64,000 bases of DNA from Chaetoderma sp. LZ-2023a (lineage: Eukaryota > Mollusca > Caudofoveata > Chaetodermatida > Chaetodermatidae). This document shows, piece after piece, positions 24,501 to 39,500 of this stretch. Within the stretch, counting starts at the first letter, position 1. Every line of letters starts with the position of its first letter. The notes beneath the pieces were generated by a model. It was not told the origin of the DNA, ran no database searches, and was given only the letters and a program-made list of their open reading frames with translations. The DNA lies in the NCBI GenBank assembly GCA_034401795.1, contig CM067367.1, forward strand, positions 83,065,426 through 83,129,425, read 5' to 3'. Both the position numbers and the translations under genes were made by a program.

Positions 24501-27500
24501 TTGAATAGATATGTTTTGTCTCTGTCTGTCTGTCTGTCTATTTATTACCTGTTATATTAAATATTAACCTGTTATTTAGTATTCACCTATTACTCTTTAC
24601 TTTATTTAGCCATTGTTTGCTCAAGATGATGAGGATAACGTCGATGAGAATGGTTATGAGCAAATCTTTACTATGTGTTCAGATATATACAGCTGTGAGG
24701 TAACCACCGTAGTTACTTAACACTTTGATGGTCAATCCAGCCAAAGCCAATCTGTGCAGTGGCCTTGAGAAAGGTCAATTTACAGGTCAAGAGAAATCTA
24801 TTTTCGAAAATTAACCACTAGCCAACCATTCCAGCGGTAAATTTAAAAAAAATGGATTTCAAAATTTGGTCTGCAAATAGACATTGAGTAGGCAAAATGT
24901 AGATTTTCTTTACCAATCTTGACCATTAAATAGTTAAAACATGACTCTAGCAGTCACAATGGATGAGAAACTGCCAGCCTGAGGAGGTTTGGGTGTGGTG
25001 GTGTCTGCGGTTTGTGGTTGTCGAGGTTGAGGGGTAGTTCTTGTTGTTTAACATTTTCGACCTTGTGATTCTATTAGCGCTATGTTATGCTGTTTAACCT
25101 CTGTAATGCTTAAGCCAATCAACCATATCATACTTTCACTACAAAATCGTATGAGACATCAAGCTTCAAGTATTACACTAAAGCCAGATCACCGCCTACG
25201 TTGTTATTAAAGCCAATCAACCTATGCTCCTGCAGTCTTTTTGGGAATTTCAAAGATATCTTAGTAACCTTAACACTGAAGTAACTGACTTGATATATGC
25301 GCCAGTCACTCCAGTTGTAATCTTTGTAAAATGTTTTATCTCCATAAAAATAAGCTGCTGTTAGTATTTTTACACCCTCTGGACAGTGTCTGCCTATTGC
25401 AAGCAACTACCACAGTTCTTGTCACTTTTACCAGTTTTTTCTCTTGTGTGGAGAGATGCAATGAGGTATGAATTCTTATGCACATCATGTTATTACCATC
25501 ATGCTGTTAAGGGAAGAGTGTCTTGATTTTGGGATGTCTGTCATGTTTCTGTGTGCATCCATGTTTATATACCTGCCTGTCTGCTTGGAGTTACACCTCT
25601 GGTGGTTAAGGTTAGGTCTGGGGAAGAAACGTATCGAAATCGATGATAATCCGAAACCTTAGATGCATGGACACCAACCAATGGTGGCCATTCTTGAAAA
25701 TTGGTTTCTGGAAAATAACTCCGTTACTGTTTATTGGATTACTTTGAAACTTAATATGGTGTTTGGAATTGGTCTGGATAAGAAACATATCAAAAGTGAT
25801 GATGATCTGAAGTCCAAGTATTAGTCACTGGCAGCCATCTTGAAAAGTGTTTTTTTGGATGAGAGCTCCTTTACCATTTATCGGATTAATTTGAAACTTC
25901 AGAGACTGACTGGACTAGGTCAGAAGAATTAACTTATCAAAATCGATGATGATCCTGAATCCAATATGGCCACCAACCACTGGCGGCTAGCTTGAAAATT
26001 GGTTTCCTGACATTAATGCCATGCCCATTTAGCGGATCATTTCATAGGATGACTGGTCTAGGGCTGTTGAAGAAATCATATTTTCTGATTGCTCTCATTC
26101 ATGGGTTTGTTATCACAGCAGGGTATTAAGCGCCACTTGCAGAGATTTTGCTGAAAAATGACTAATTTCTGGCTCCATCTTGAGCCAGGGGTAAATTGAA
26201 AAAATAGTCTTTTCTTGGCATCCAAATGGACAATCGATCAGTAAAATTTTAGAAAAAGGAAAAGGCAGCAATGGCCTTCTTCCAGTCAAATTAATCACAA
26301 AATATTCAACAGAATAAATTTTATATCGTAAAGAATATGCTTTTTCCGGAAATTGTTGTTGAACGGGTTAAAATACGACTAATACCTCTATCTTTGTGTT
26401 ACAGAATGCGGAGGATGCTGCACAGAAAACTCATGATATGCAGAAGGTTGTACATGATGTCTTGACGTAAGTATTTGCAAGATCTATGGATCTAACCCTC
26501 TCATTGCTGGTATTTTAATATCTCAGTAATGGTAAGTTGTTGAATATTTTGAAATTAATTTAACTGGGAGCTGTTGCTGCCATATTAATTTCAAAATATT
26601 AAACAACTGGATTCTGGTAATAGCGGCTTCCACGCAAATGATATTTCAAATATTTTTACATTGTAATGAATTCTCTCATATTTGGTATCTAGTATTGAAG
26701 TGGTTAATTATTCCCAAATATGTATTGATGACGGAGGATATGCGTTGCCATCTAGGCAGCAACAGATTTCAAAATATTCAACTGTATATTCGTATATCAT
26801 GAAGAATGAACTTGTTCTTTTTGGACTGTAACATTTAAAGCATTAAACTCTAGGCATGGCTTTATACATTAACCCTTTAATACTCAAATTTGTTCACGAA
26901 AATTTCAATTTTCACATAGAAAATGTTCGTTTGCACACTGTAAGAAGACTATTTTTGAAAAGTCATGACTGGAATGACGGGTTTGGGTATCGAGCCAGTC
27001 ATTCAAGTGGTATATCTTTCAAAAAATAGTTTTCTTGTTCTGCAAATGGACATTCTCAAGACCACTACAGAACTGATTTTTGGGTGCCTTATGTGTTAAA
27101 GGGTTAATATCCTTATAATGCTACCAAATTAATGTCATTAACACTGTGTAACATTATTTTATGTATTTTCAGTATCCATGCCAGCGATGTATCTCAAATA
27201 CTGCCAAAAGTTGTCACGGTTTTGTGGAAACTAGCTCGATATTCATGTCATGAACGGGTTTTTGAATTGTTGATGAAGTTTATCGGAGTAGCTTCAATAA
27301 ATTATGAACGGTACAATGAATGAATTCCCTATTAATTATGCCCCGCCCATCTCTAACTAACCTCTGCCAATGCGTTGAGCGTGTTGGGATCGATTTATAC
27401 AGCCCTCAAAATTTGGCGCGAATGATAGTTTCGTTCGCGTGTCGGTTACGTGAAGTAAAATTACCGTGAACAAAAAAATGGTCGCGTAAGTAACAAAGCC

Positions 27501-30500
27501 CAGAACGGTAGTTTACTCTGATCATGGAAAACAGAAAAGTTTCAACAACTTTGATATGAAGCATGCTATTTACAACGGAATTTAGCATTTTCAAACATCT
27601 AAAAGATCAATAACATCTGTCTGTCAAATTCTATAAATAAGCGACAGCGCGCATGTGTCAGAGACAAACTTCCGTTGTATTTCCGCTAGCAGTAGTCTCG
27701 CTACACATTATGCATCAACAACGGGCTGTTCAATTATGACCCGTCGCAGGTACGTGCAACCGTTGGCTGGCATGTTCCCGATGTATTATTTTATATACGC
27801 GATTGGATCCCGATATAACATAGGAAGACATGCATTGTTGAGTGAGTCTCACAGTATATTCTCCTTGAGTTTCAGTTGGCTTGTAGAGACAGCTGTTTAA
27901 GAATTTATCTGTTAAATTAAACTGTTACATTCATAGATCTTAGCTACTGTGTCAGTGTGTGTTTGTCCATGACACACAATAATTCAGGCATCGAAATCCA
28001 ACTGGATTCTCGTAAATAAATGCTTCCAAAAACGTAAACATTCCATTCTTACAGAACGCCACAATCCCGGTTACTAATTTCAACAATAACAATTATGTCA
28101 CGAATCAGCCTAGAGGGGGGGTCTGCTAATACACCGGTAATGAGAAATGTCTCACGTGACTGTACAGTCGTAGTTAATAACAATCGATAATGCGCACTCG
28201 TAGTTTCTGATTGGCTCGCGGGATATCCGATTTCAATAGGCGTGAATGAAAATTACTATCGTAGTAAAATTTTGATCACGTGCCTCGTTGTCATTCATAA
28301 CGAATTAATCACATGATTCATTTCAACCAATCCCTGTGCGACTCGCGATTAATATTGATGGTTAATGGCGAACGAAAAATCTAGTCACTGCCGCTTTTAA
28401 ACACAGTAAAGCAATATGTTAGCGCCCACTTTGACGGGTTATATGACCCAAAATATTATTATTGGAAGGTTCTGACAGTAATACCACCCGATATTTAAGT
28501 GATTCATTGAGTTGGAGCGACCGAGAAAACAGGACTATATGTCAGGAAATCCGGTGCGTAGTAACTCTTATTTTCAAGTAAATCGCATTTGCACTAAATT
28601 GTCAGTTTAAAGCGTACAAGTTAAGAAGGGTCAAGCTATCTACTTAGAGCTGGTTACACTTTTTATTGTGGCGGACTTGCGGGTTATTGTTTTATATTAG
28701 AAATGTACGCTGCTTGTACAAGTACAAATATGTGGTAACAGTTACAAAAAGATCTACCCATCACAGGTACAATTTTATAAACATTTCAACCCCTGTTGTT
28801 TTGGGGGCAATTAAGACGGTAGTTCTTTGATACAGGTGGAATTCTTTACAAATTAAAGCATATTCTTTTAAATATTTCGAAAATAATATGACTGGAAGCC
28901 ATTGCTTTCAAGGTGGTGGTGGGTGGGCTGGAGAGGGTTGCTCAACTAGGTAAGCCACAACAATGTAAGATATTCAATTCTTTGTTTTTGTAGTGGGGTT
29001 TGTGGGTGGGGTGGGAGGAGGGTGTTAAGATATTTATAAATATTGGGTCATTAGTCACTAATTATTATAGTGGGTCTGGAATTTTGAAATATATGTTTGG
29101 AAAAAGTATGGAATTTTATTGTGCCCAAGGTGTATGAACCCTGAAATTGTTGCAAGCTGGACAGATGTTACCAATGAGTGTTGTCATACAAATACTGATA
29201 TTTTGGCAGAGAAAATATACATTTGCAGACCAAAGGAGTATTGTTTTTGGAGACTTAACACTGAATGACTGGCTCGGTTATCGAGCTTGTAATTTCAGGG
29301 GTAAATTTTCCAAAATATTCTTCTTGGTCTGGAAATGGAACGAATGAATGGACATAAAACAAAAACTCAATCTGCTTTTTGACAAATTTACTTGAGAAAT
29401 ATTACAGTACTTATATCACAATGGATGAATCCACTTTTAGTTATTCCCCACCCATCTCTAGCTAAGCTATGCTTCAAGCTTTGTCCCAGAATCTCAATTT
29501 CATGGTAACTATACAGCTAACTTGGTGAATACTTTGAAACAATCTTCCCCTCAAAACAATCAACAGAATGTTTATTAAATTGCAAAGACATACAATTAAT
29601 ACTTACTGACAGACTACTATGAGAGTTAGTATTGTCTGTCAATTATAATAGTGACTGGTGACATCAACCTATATGTGATGTAATTGATTTGAGGTCAATA
29701 GTTGAGTAACTAAACATATTTTATGTGTAAATTAGGTAATTGGTGGATAAGTCCATGCTGTAATCAATATGCTAATGATAATTCAGCAACATGCACTTTA
29801 AATTCATTATTAACTTAATATACAGATGAAATATGTTCAGATAAAGCAGGTTTGGATAAAAAAAATGGCGTAACCAATTTGCGCAACCAATTGGTTACGC
29901 AAACTGATTTTGCGCAACCGAACAATTGGTTACGCAGACCTGAAAACATGGGACCCAAAAATGGGTCTTGCAAATATTTGAAATTTTGAGGGCTGTTTAT
30001 ATACTTTGAACCCTGACTTCCCAGAATCCAATTTTCAAGGTAACCATACTGGTGAGCTATTTTATATTTTGAAACTATTTTGACTGCGTGCTGTTGCTGC
30101 CAGTACCCAGTCAAATTAGTTTTAAAATATTTAACAGGATGTTTATTAAATAGTAAAGACATACAATTCGTACAACTGACAGGTTTAACAGTTCCTGACT
30201 TAGCTACGTCATTCATTATGTAGTTGATTGGGATGTCAGCCTACATGTGATGTATTTGATTATGATGTCATATACTTGAGTGACAGATTGGATTCTTCAA
30301 TTTCTGTCTCCTCTGTGGAGCAAACAGTGATACAGAGGTATCACTTTATGGTGATGGCCGGGGGTGGGGGGGGGGTGTGAAAATGTTAAGAGTCCTGACG
30401 AATAAGAGGACAGGTGACATAATTAATTCCGCAGAATACACCTTTCCCATATTGATGTCATTACAGCAGTATTCCACAAAATCAACGCTCAGAGCACCGC

Positions 30501-33500
30501 TTCTAGCTGGTAATGTCAAAAAACAAGAGCCGACATTAAGTTAGTATTGTGCTAAAATACATTGCAATTTAAATCTTTTGTATGATAAACTAAAACCACA
30601 ATACTATTTAAGTCATACATCATTCACATTCAATTGCCTAAACATTGATGTATACCTTTTTATATTTTTGTAAAATTTTCAATGAGTTATTTGCATACAT
30701 AAAAAACAAAGTTATAACTAGATTCATCGACTCAATTGGACAATTGGGGATGTTTTAAAATTGCAATTGGATTAAATTTTATGAAAATGTAAAAATGTGT
30801 ACATAAATTTATAGAAAATTGGCTTAGCATTCCAATTATGTATGGCTTCAATAATATTATCATCTTAGTTCTTCATATAAATGGCATAAAATGTGTTGTA
30901 TCTGAGCCTAATGGTAAATGTAATGCTGTTGCACGTGATTTGCGCAATGCATTGTGGGAAGGTATTTTTCCAAAATGCGCCCGTATGGGAAAGGTCTTTT
31001 CAAAATTGTTTTAATGTTTTTTTCTCGCTGCCTTCTGTAAACTACAGTACATTGTTCACGATATATAGGTAATATTTTGGTGATGATTTTGAAATTACTT
31101 TGACTGTATGCTGTTGCTGCCAGCACCCAATCAAATTAGTTTCAAAATATTAACAGGATGTTTATTAAATAGTAGCCATACAATTCGTTTTACTGACATA
31201 CCTTTAACAGTTCCTGACTTAGCTAAGTCATTCATTACGTATTTGATTATATTTGCGGCAGTTTCCTGTCAGATTAGTTCAAAATATTCATCAGCTTATC
31301 AGTGTGATTGCTTTGAAATTTAGATACTTGGAATTCAGTGATTAACGCGTTACTGTAACACATTAACCCTTTAATCCTAAACTTTTTTCAAGAAAATTTC
31401 AATTTTCTCAAAAGAGATTATTTGTGAAAATTTATTGCTGGAATAATGGGTTCAGTTATGAATCCAGTCATTTCAGTGGTAGGTTTTCACAAATAGTCTT
31501 ATCTTTGTCTGCAAATGAACACTTCTCAAGACCGCTGCAGAAGCCGTTTTTGGGCAGCTTGAGTGTTAACAGGTTAACACTTCTACTGCTGGACATCAAT
31601 GGTTATAATTTGTACAATGGAGAAATCCAGTTTCTCAGTCAATCATATGACGTCATAGTCAACTACGTCACATGTGGACTGACGTCATAATCTATTACAT
31701 CATGAATGATGAGATTTAGTCCGTCATAAACGCTTAATGGCCTGTCAAGTTGTACGAATTGTATGTCTTTACTATTTAATAAACATTCTGTTGAATATTT
31801 TGAAACTAATTTGACTGTGGGCTATTGCTGCCATAGGCGGCAACAGCACCCAGGCAAATTAGTTTCAAAATATTCAACAGCTTACATGTATAATTTTCTG
31901 GAAATTGAGATTCAGAGAGTGCAGTGATCGATTGATCCCAACATGGGCAAAACGTGGGTGGCGCTGAGCTATGAATGGGCGGAGCATAACTAAAACTGAA
32001 TTGATCCATTACTGGGGAAAATGAATTGGGACTAGATATCTAACCTGTCTACTGCAGATATTCATTAACATTCTATAAGCATATTGCATTGTTAAACATG
32101 TTTCATCATTGCTATTACCACATTTATGATATGAAACCATCTAAAACTACAATTTTATAACAGTTTATAGAATATATATATATGACCAGTATTAATCTTG
32201 AGACAGTGTTCAGGAACAGCGATGGCTTTCGCAAACCCTGTCTCAATATCATGTTATTATATTTAACCCTTTAACACTCATATCTGCCCAAAACAGTTTC
32301 GCAGGGGTCTATTTTTTTTTAATTTACCACTGAAATGAATCGAGCCAGTCATTACATTGGTAAATCTTCAAAAATAGTCTTCAGTTGGTCTGCAAATGGT
32401 CATACACTATGCAGAAATCTCAGTATTTTTGGCAAATTCTGGTCATTAAATGGGTTAAACTTGTTTTATAATTTTATTTTCACAGGACGCTTACTGATTT
32501 GATGCACGTCGGGCTGGTACCTGGCCTATGCACGTTGTTATTTAACGTGAGTTATCTTCCCTATGTATAGATTCTGGCCACTTGTAATGACATATATGAT
32601 CAACATTGTTACAGTTAGCTAGCCTAGGTAGCAGCACAAATGCACATTTCACTTCAAGAGTATACTTACCTCCCTAATACTTTTGATATTGCTAAATATT
32701 GGCTTTCACTCAATAAACACTCAGATTTAAAACAGTTAGGTGCCCCTACTGGGCAGGGAGTCAGAGCGTAGTCTGGCGGATGCCAGCCCCACCACCGCGC
32801 ATGCGCAGACTAGCACTTCCTCTTTGCTAGATTATTGGCAAAGAGAACACACATGTCTTTTTGAGTCATAAGCTTTTTTGCTCTTAAACTGTTATTTGGT
32901 GTATCTTTTGGTGTGATAGTGTCTGATTTGTATGGCAGGAGGAAACACTTCGCCACAGGAGGACTTAGGACCTTTAAATCAGGTGACTTCTAGTAAAATT
33001 AGCGAGTTTTCTTCCCGGTGTATTGTGTTTCCGGGACTCGCATTTACCGTGATAAGCGCCTTAGTTAGTTGGTTTATGTCAACTCGGTGCTACCTAGGAC
33101 TAATTTCTCTTTCTGTTTATGTCCGCAGGTCTGTATGACGCTAGGTGGTGACATCACAGTAGCAGAGAGTTAGTTTTCTCTCCACCATGGTTCCATTTCC
33201 TACTAACTCTGTTAGGTTATCTAACCAAATGAAAAATATGTCCAGTGAGTTGGAGGCCTAGTATAAAGGTCTTCTCACTTTGCCCTCTTGATCCAATTCC
33301 TTCCCCATGAGGTGGAGAGAGTTAAGAGGCGTGCAGATGGTGGAGTTCTCCGGTTCGTCACGTTGGATGGTTTGTCTATACAAAGTGTCAGGTATCTAGT
33401 TATTGATAATGTGGTGATGTTAATTATTGTAAACAAACAAAGGGAGATAATTAACATTTTTGCCAGAAAAGAGTTATCTATATGTATCTGATGGTTGTGT

Positions 33501-36500
33501 AGTCGACTTATCCATTCAGCATACAATTCGTCCTTGCACTTGGATGTTTTGTTGGGATCGAATTTTTCCTGTCACGGGATTAATGACGTCATAATCAGCC
33601 TGGCTATGTGTTTATCAGCAATTCAAGCGCTATGCTGGTTTCTGATGTATATTGATCTTTATGATCGTTTTCCTTCTCTTTGAGTTGGATTGAGTTTCTA
33701 AGCTTGACTAGTTGCTCATACTCCTTGTCCTTTGCCCTGTTTCAGGGACCGGGTTGCGCGTCCTGTGGTCGTTTTCTTCATGTAAAGTTCTGGCCGCATC
33801 TGTGCTATCAATGTAGCCCTTGTGGTCCATTGGTTAATTGTGACATATGTAAGCACTGGGGGGGCGAGTTAATGTCCGAATTCTTGTGCTGCTTACAGGC
33901 GACGGACAAGGTGGTAGAGGAGGAGAAGAAGAAGAAGAAGCGGAAACGAGAGGTTGTAAGTAGGAAGGGTAAGGGGAAGGTCTCGTCCGCGGTGGATATG
34001 GAGGCCTTCCGGACCGAGATGTTGGGAGAGATGAAGAGGACAATAAAGGATTTGGTTCCAGGGTTGCTTCGTGGCATGCTTCCTGGACCAAATCCTTTAC
34101 TGTCCTCATCATCGGCTTCGGAGCAGGTAATCCCCGCCTCTGGATCGATTTTCCTTAGTCCGCTTCCGTTGTTCGACGATTCAGAGGTGGCCCCATTAGA
34201 GGGGGCGTTCCACGGCCCTGGCAGCAGGCTTATTGCCGCGCCGATAGGGGACCGTGGACGGTTGTCGCTGGAACCCGCGGGCTGCTTATCAGTCCAGGGG
34301 TATCCGCACGCCGCGGTGGCCAGTACCTCCTATGGCACCGTTCCTGGTCAGCCCGGGTTAGCTCTCTTTGCTGACCTGGGGTCTAATCTTTCTGACCAGG
34401 GTAATGAGGATTACCTGCTAGGGTCGCCGTCTGACGACGTGGACATGGATGAAGACGTTTGTGCACCCCTCGCGGGGAATACAGGCGCCTTATTCCACGG
34501 TTTTACTCACCCTGGAGTAAAGTCCGCGGCTCAGGTGGTGGCCCAGGGCGCTGCTGATGGCCAGCGGTACCGCATACCTCGGCTTGCCGAGGGTGTTGCT
34601 GGTGCTGGCCGGGCCCGTGGTGAGACTATATATACCCCGCGCTCTGCCACGGTGCCTGCTCCTGGTCAAACCAGTGATATTCTCATGCCGGTGCTGTCAG
34701 GCCCGCGTGTTTTCCCTGGCTTGCCAGGTGTATCAGCATACCCGCCGTCAAGCTCTACTGCTTGCGCTCAGGAGGAAGACGAAGGACCCCGTCTTGTAGA
34801 GCGCTCGCAGTTAGCCACGGAGGAGGATTGGTATGACGCTTGCCAGTGGTTGGTGAGCGTTAGGCCTGATCTGCCCGTGGAGCAGTCGGCTAGCCAGCGT
34901 GTTCACACGCCGTGGTTAGCTGGGAAACCGACTGCTAACGCTATGCCTTCTCTGCCGCTGGCGGAGCATGTCGTTGACATGTTCAAGGCGGCAGAGTCGT
35001 CCATTAAGTCAAGTGGACGTCTCGCGAAGGCCCCTCGCGAGGTGGCCAGGCGTTGTCGCATCGTGCCCCTGGATTACCAGCGGTACGGTGTGGTACCCAA
35101 GCCCAGCGTGGATGACCGCGCGGCTTTGGGTGAGGATGCGCGGCCAGGCTCCCGTTCTGACACGGGTGTCTTGTGCGCGGACGCGTTGCGTTCGGCGAAT
35201 ACCGCGTTGCGTGATGCGGAGGAGAGTGGGAGGGCTTCGATTGCCGCTCTGTCCCACGTCTCCCAGCTGTTACAGGGGGTAGTAACGGCATCCGCATCGC
35301 GCCAGCCAAGTCCGGTCACTGTCCAGCGAACCATCCAGGATGGTATTAACCTGGCGCTGGACTGTATGACTCGGGCGGTGACCAGGAGTGTCAGGGCAAG
35401 ACGCACGTTTGCCCTGGACAATCTGTGCCCGTCTCAGGACCTGTACAATAGGCTACTGCGTACGCCTATGACGGGCCCTGGTCTTTTTGGAGGTGAGGGA
35501 TGTCGCCACCTCCAAGAGACGGTCACCCTGGTGAATAACCAGAGGGCGCTGCGCGAGCAGTTTGATGTGCTGCGTCGTGCTAACGCTCGCGCCGCGGCCC
35601 CGGCGTATCGTCCCCTGCAGGCTCGAGGTGGTGCTGGCCAGGTCAGTGGCCAGCCACCGTCGCAGCGTCGGCCTCGGCCGCGTGCGATTCGGCCAGCAGC
35701 GAGGGGGGCGCAGGTTCCTCAGGCGCCGTCAGCCAGGCAGCCGCCCGCGCACCGAGGTGCGCGCGGGGCGGGGCGGGGCGCGCGAGGATCTGGGCGTGGT
35801 TATCGTTCCTGACAGTACGCTTACCGCGGTAAGAACCACTCCGGTGTGTATGGCGACGGAGACAGTGCCGCTCTTGCATGCCTCGTGTCCACCGCGGTCC
35901 CTAGGTGGGCCGGTGGGAGGCCGGCTAGCCGGCCACATGCAAGAGTGGGAACGGTTAACTCAGGACCGTTTAGTCTTGCGATGGCTTTCCGTCGGGTATC
36001 ATCCAGAGTGGGTGACAGGCCCGCCGTCGCGACTGTCTCTGGTGCCAGTCTGGACTCCCATTCCGAGGGATCCAGAGCAAAGGTTGTGTATCGAGGAGGA
36101 GATAAATTCCCTCATACAAAAGGGAGCTATTCAGCCGGCACAAAGGTGTCCGGGCTTCTATTCAACCCTGTTCTTAGTAACAAAACGCACCGGAGGGTGG
36201 AGACCGATTCTCAACCTCAAGCCATTGAACAAGTTCATCGAGACGCCCAGTTTCAAGATGGAAACGGTGCGCTCGGTGTTGGCGGGGTTGGAGAGGGGGA
36301 TGTGGACGGCGTCGATAGATTTGAAGGACGCTTATTTCCACATCCCCATCCACGGGAGTTTCTGTCGCTTCCTGAGATTTGCATTCCAGGGCAGACAGTG
36401 GGAATTCAGGGTGTTGCCCTTCGGAATTTCCACGGCTCCTCGGGTTTTCACCCGTGTGGTTCTTGCGATCACAGCATACCTCCGCAGGAGAAGCATAGCA

Positions 36501-39500
36501 GTCCACACGTACATAGACGACTGGCTGTTGAAAGCGCACACCCGGGAAAGTTTGTCCGCCAATCTGGAGATTGTTTTGAAAATTCTCACAGACTTGGGCT
36601 GGATGATAAATTTCCCAAAATCAGAGCTGACTCCATCCCAGAAGTTTGTTTACCTGGGGATGTTCTTCGATCTAGAGACAGGATATGTTTATCCTACTCA
36701 GGAGAGAGTTCAAAAACTCATCTCGTTGATTCAGTCAGTGTGCGACAGTCGTCATGTCCTGGCACGGGTTTACTTGAGAATGCTGGGGTTGATGGTTTCG
36801 TTGGAACCAGTCATTCCTCAGGCCGCCTTACGCAGGCGGCCGATCCAGTTGTTTCTCATGACACAATGGACCCAGAGTACAGGTTCGCTGGACTCGAATG
36901 TGTCAGTGTTGGCGCCTCTGATTCACCACCTGCAATGGTGGTTGAATACAGAGAATCTCTTGCCGGGGGTTTTGCTAACCCCTCCCCACCCTCAGGTGAC
37001 TGTGTATACAGATGCATCGATGGAGGGCTGGGGAGCTTGCCTGGAAGAATCCACGATATCAGGGCTTTGGAATCTGGAACAGTCAAAGGAACATATAAAT
37101 CTACTGGAGCTAAGAGCAGTAGTCCTGGGCCTGGAACATTTCTTACAGAAAGTTCAGGGCAAGATTGTTCTTATTCGTTCAGACAACTCAACAGTTGTGA
37201 CTTACATAAACCGCCAGGGCGGAACGAAGTCGCCCAGTCTCTGTATGATGACATGGAAACTGCTTTGTTGGTGTCTGGATCACCAGATTACCTTGAAAGC
37301 AGTTCATATTCCGGGAAGGTTAAACCTGCTAGCAGACTCATTGAGCCGAAGGATGAGTGTTTTACCCACGGAATGGCAACTAAATCAATGTGTGGCGGAT
37401 CGTCTGTTCGACCATTGGGGGAAACCCAACATCGATTTGTTCGCAACGAAGAAGAATGCGAAGATGACGACGTACGTCTCTCCGATTCCGGATCCAAGCG
37501 CTTTCGCAACAGATGCGTTAGCTATCAGCTGGGGGAGAATGTATGCATACGCATTCCCTCCAGCAATCCTGATTCCAAAAATTCTTCAGAAAATCAGACA
37601 AGAGGAATGCCAAGTGCTTCTGATCGCCCCGGATTGGCCAAGCCGTTCATGGTATACGGATCTGCTGGACCTTCTGGTCTGCAATCCGGTTCCTCTGCCT
37701 CTGATGGACGATATTATCTTCCAGGGCAAGGCCCTTCACAACAATCCGTCAATGTTCAGATTGACTGCGTGGATGTTGTCAAGGAATCTAGAATTAAGGA
37801 GGGCTTTTCTGAGCAAGCAGCCATGTTTATGGCCAAAGCCAGGAGGGGGTCAACCTCCAGAGCATATAATTATAAAATCAACAGATTTGCAGAATGGTGC
37901 TCAAAAAGATGTATTGATCCAATGGATTCATCTATTCAAGTAGTAGCTGATTTCCTCTGTCACCTCTATGATGCCTATAGCCTCAAGCCTAACTCTATTG
38001 CTGGTTATAAGTCAGCATTAATGTCTGTTATTCCTTGCTTGGCTAAGAGGGGAAGTGATGAAGTAAATACATTGAATGTATTAATTAAAGGCATGGGCAA
38101 TCTAAGACCAAGGAATCCACCTGTGATTCCGTCTTGGAGTTTATCGCTAGTGCTTCAAGTACTAGGTGATAAGCCTTTTGAACCACTTAGTTCCATTTCT
38201 ATGAAACTATTAACACTGAAGACTGTGTTTTTAATTGCTGCGGCCTCGGCTAGGCGTAGGAGTGAAATTCATGCCTTATCAGCCGAGGATGACCGTTTTG
38301 TGGTTTCAGGGGAAGGCCTTAAGCTGCTACCTAGGATTAATTTCTTGGCTAAAAATCAGTCGTTGAAATATCCAGGTCAACCTATTATTTTGCCTGCTTT
38401 AACTAGATATGATCCTAATTCTAAAGCATGGTGTCCCGTCCGGGCGCTGCGCCGGTACAAACAACGTACGGCGGCATGGCGCACCGACCAGTCAGCGTTA
38501 TGGTTGTCATATATTGAACCCCATGGGAGGGCTTCTAAGGACACCATTTCCAGGTGGATTGTGGAATGCATTCAGTTTTGCCATAAATCCGCCACCGGGA
38601 AGCAGGTTGACGTGGCCAAGGCTCACAGTGTCCGCGGCGTAGTGACATCCACGGCCCTATTTAATGGGGTCCCTGTGGATGATATTATGTTGGTGGCTCA
38701 GTGGCACTGTGAGTCAAGTTTTACAGACCATTATCTCCGTGACACCTCTAATCCTCTCGCCTTGTCGGTTTTGAAAAAATAAATCGGTTTATATTTTTTG
38801 AGGAGGTTTTTTCCTCATTACTTATATATTTCACAATTAATTTATGGAAACACCCACTTTTTTGGGCCTGCATCAGTCTTTACTAATGGGAAGATGATGT
38901 CAGCAGCCATTTTCAACAAGGTCAGTCTTGTTCATGTGTTGTCCGTTGTTGATTGTATTGTCACGATTACCCGTTATTAATATGGTGATGGTTTGTGTAT
39001 TTGTGTGGTTCATTGTTGAGAGTTACGAAAATGGAGCTTTTTCGTCTCTGTCCTGTAGTACATGGCACTTGTACGTAGAGAGCGTATAGGACATTGAGGT
39101 CAGTCGACTCTTCCTCCCAGGAAGGAGGGGGGGGAGCGCATATGACATTCGGTCATCTCTCATACATCGGTGGTGTTATCCGATGGTTAGTCAAATCCTG
39201 ACTGTTTTTTCTTACAGTTTCAGAAGTTTAAGTGCCTTAAACGCAGAAAAGCGTATAGGGATGAGCTGGTCTTTTGACCTCGCCTCCCTCCCGCCAGATT
39301 CACTTTCGAATTCTGGCAATATCAAAAGTATTAGGGAGGTAAGTATACTCTTGAAGTGAAATAAACGAAATCTAGGATTTCTTTTTTCACGAGAGAGTTG
39401 ATACTTACCTCCCTAGATACGGACCCGGCCTCTCCACCCCACAGAGGCTCGGTCTTCAGGCTCTTAATAGTTGCATGTGTGTCAGCCAATAATCTAGTCA

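Larger units (their letters stand above)
27400..29995. mobile_element. 2.6-kb non-autonomous DNA transposon nested in MITE2
   Basis: Perfect 15-bp terminal inverted repeats CAGCCCTCAAAATTT at both ends and a perfect 6-bp target duplication TTTATA (27394-27399 and 29996-30001). The inside has no transposase ORF; it contains a MITE1 copy and a MITE2-like piece. CAG-type ends suggest a hAT-related or another cut-and-paste family, but the 6-bp duplication does not fit standard hAT (8 bp), so the family is left open. Confidence 0.72.
27315..30297 (+). mobile_element. MITE2 copy split by a nested transposon
   Basis: Left part 27315-27399 (AATGAATTCCCTATTAATTA to GTTGGGATCGATTTATA) and right part 29996-30297 (TTTATATACTTTGAACCCTG to GTGACAGATTGGATTCTTCA) form one MITE2 copy when the 2.6-kb insert is removed. 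It starts directly after the exon 11 donor. Confidence 0.65.

Noticed and set aside
32932..33138. Leader frame read through without splicing (68 codons)
   Set aside because: Reading on past the CAG gives no conserved peptide; the same 51-nt leader with a splice signal in three copies fits better with splicing.
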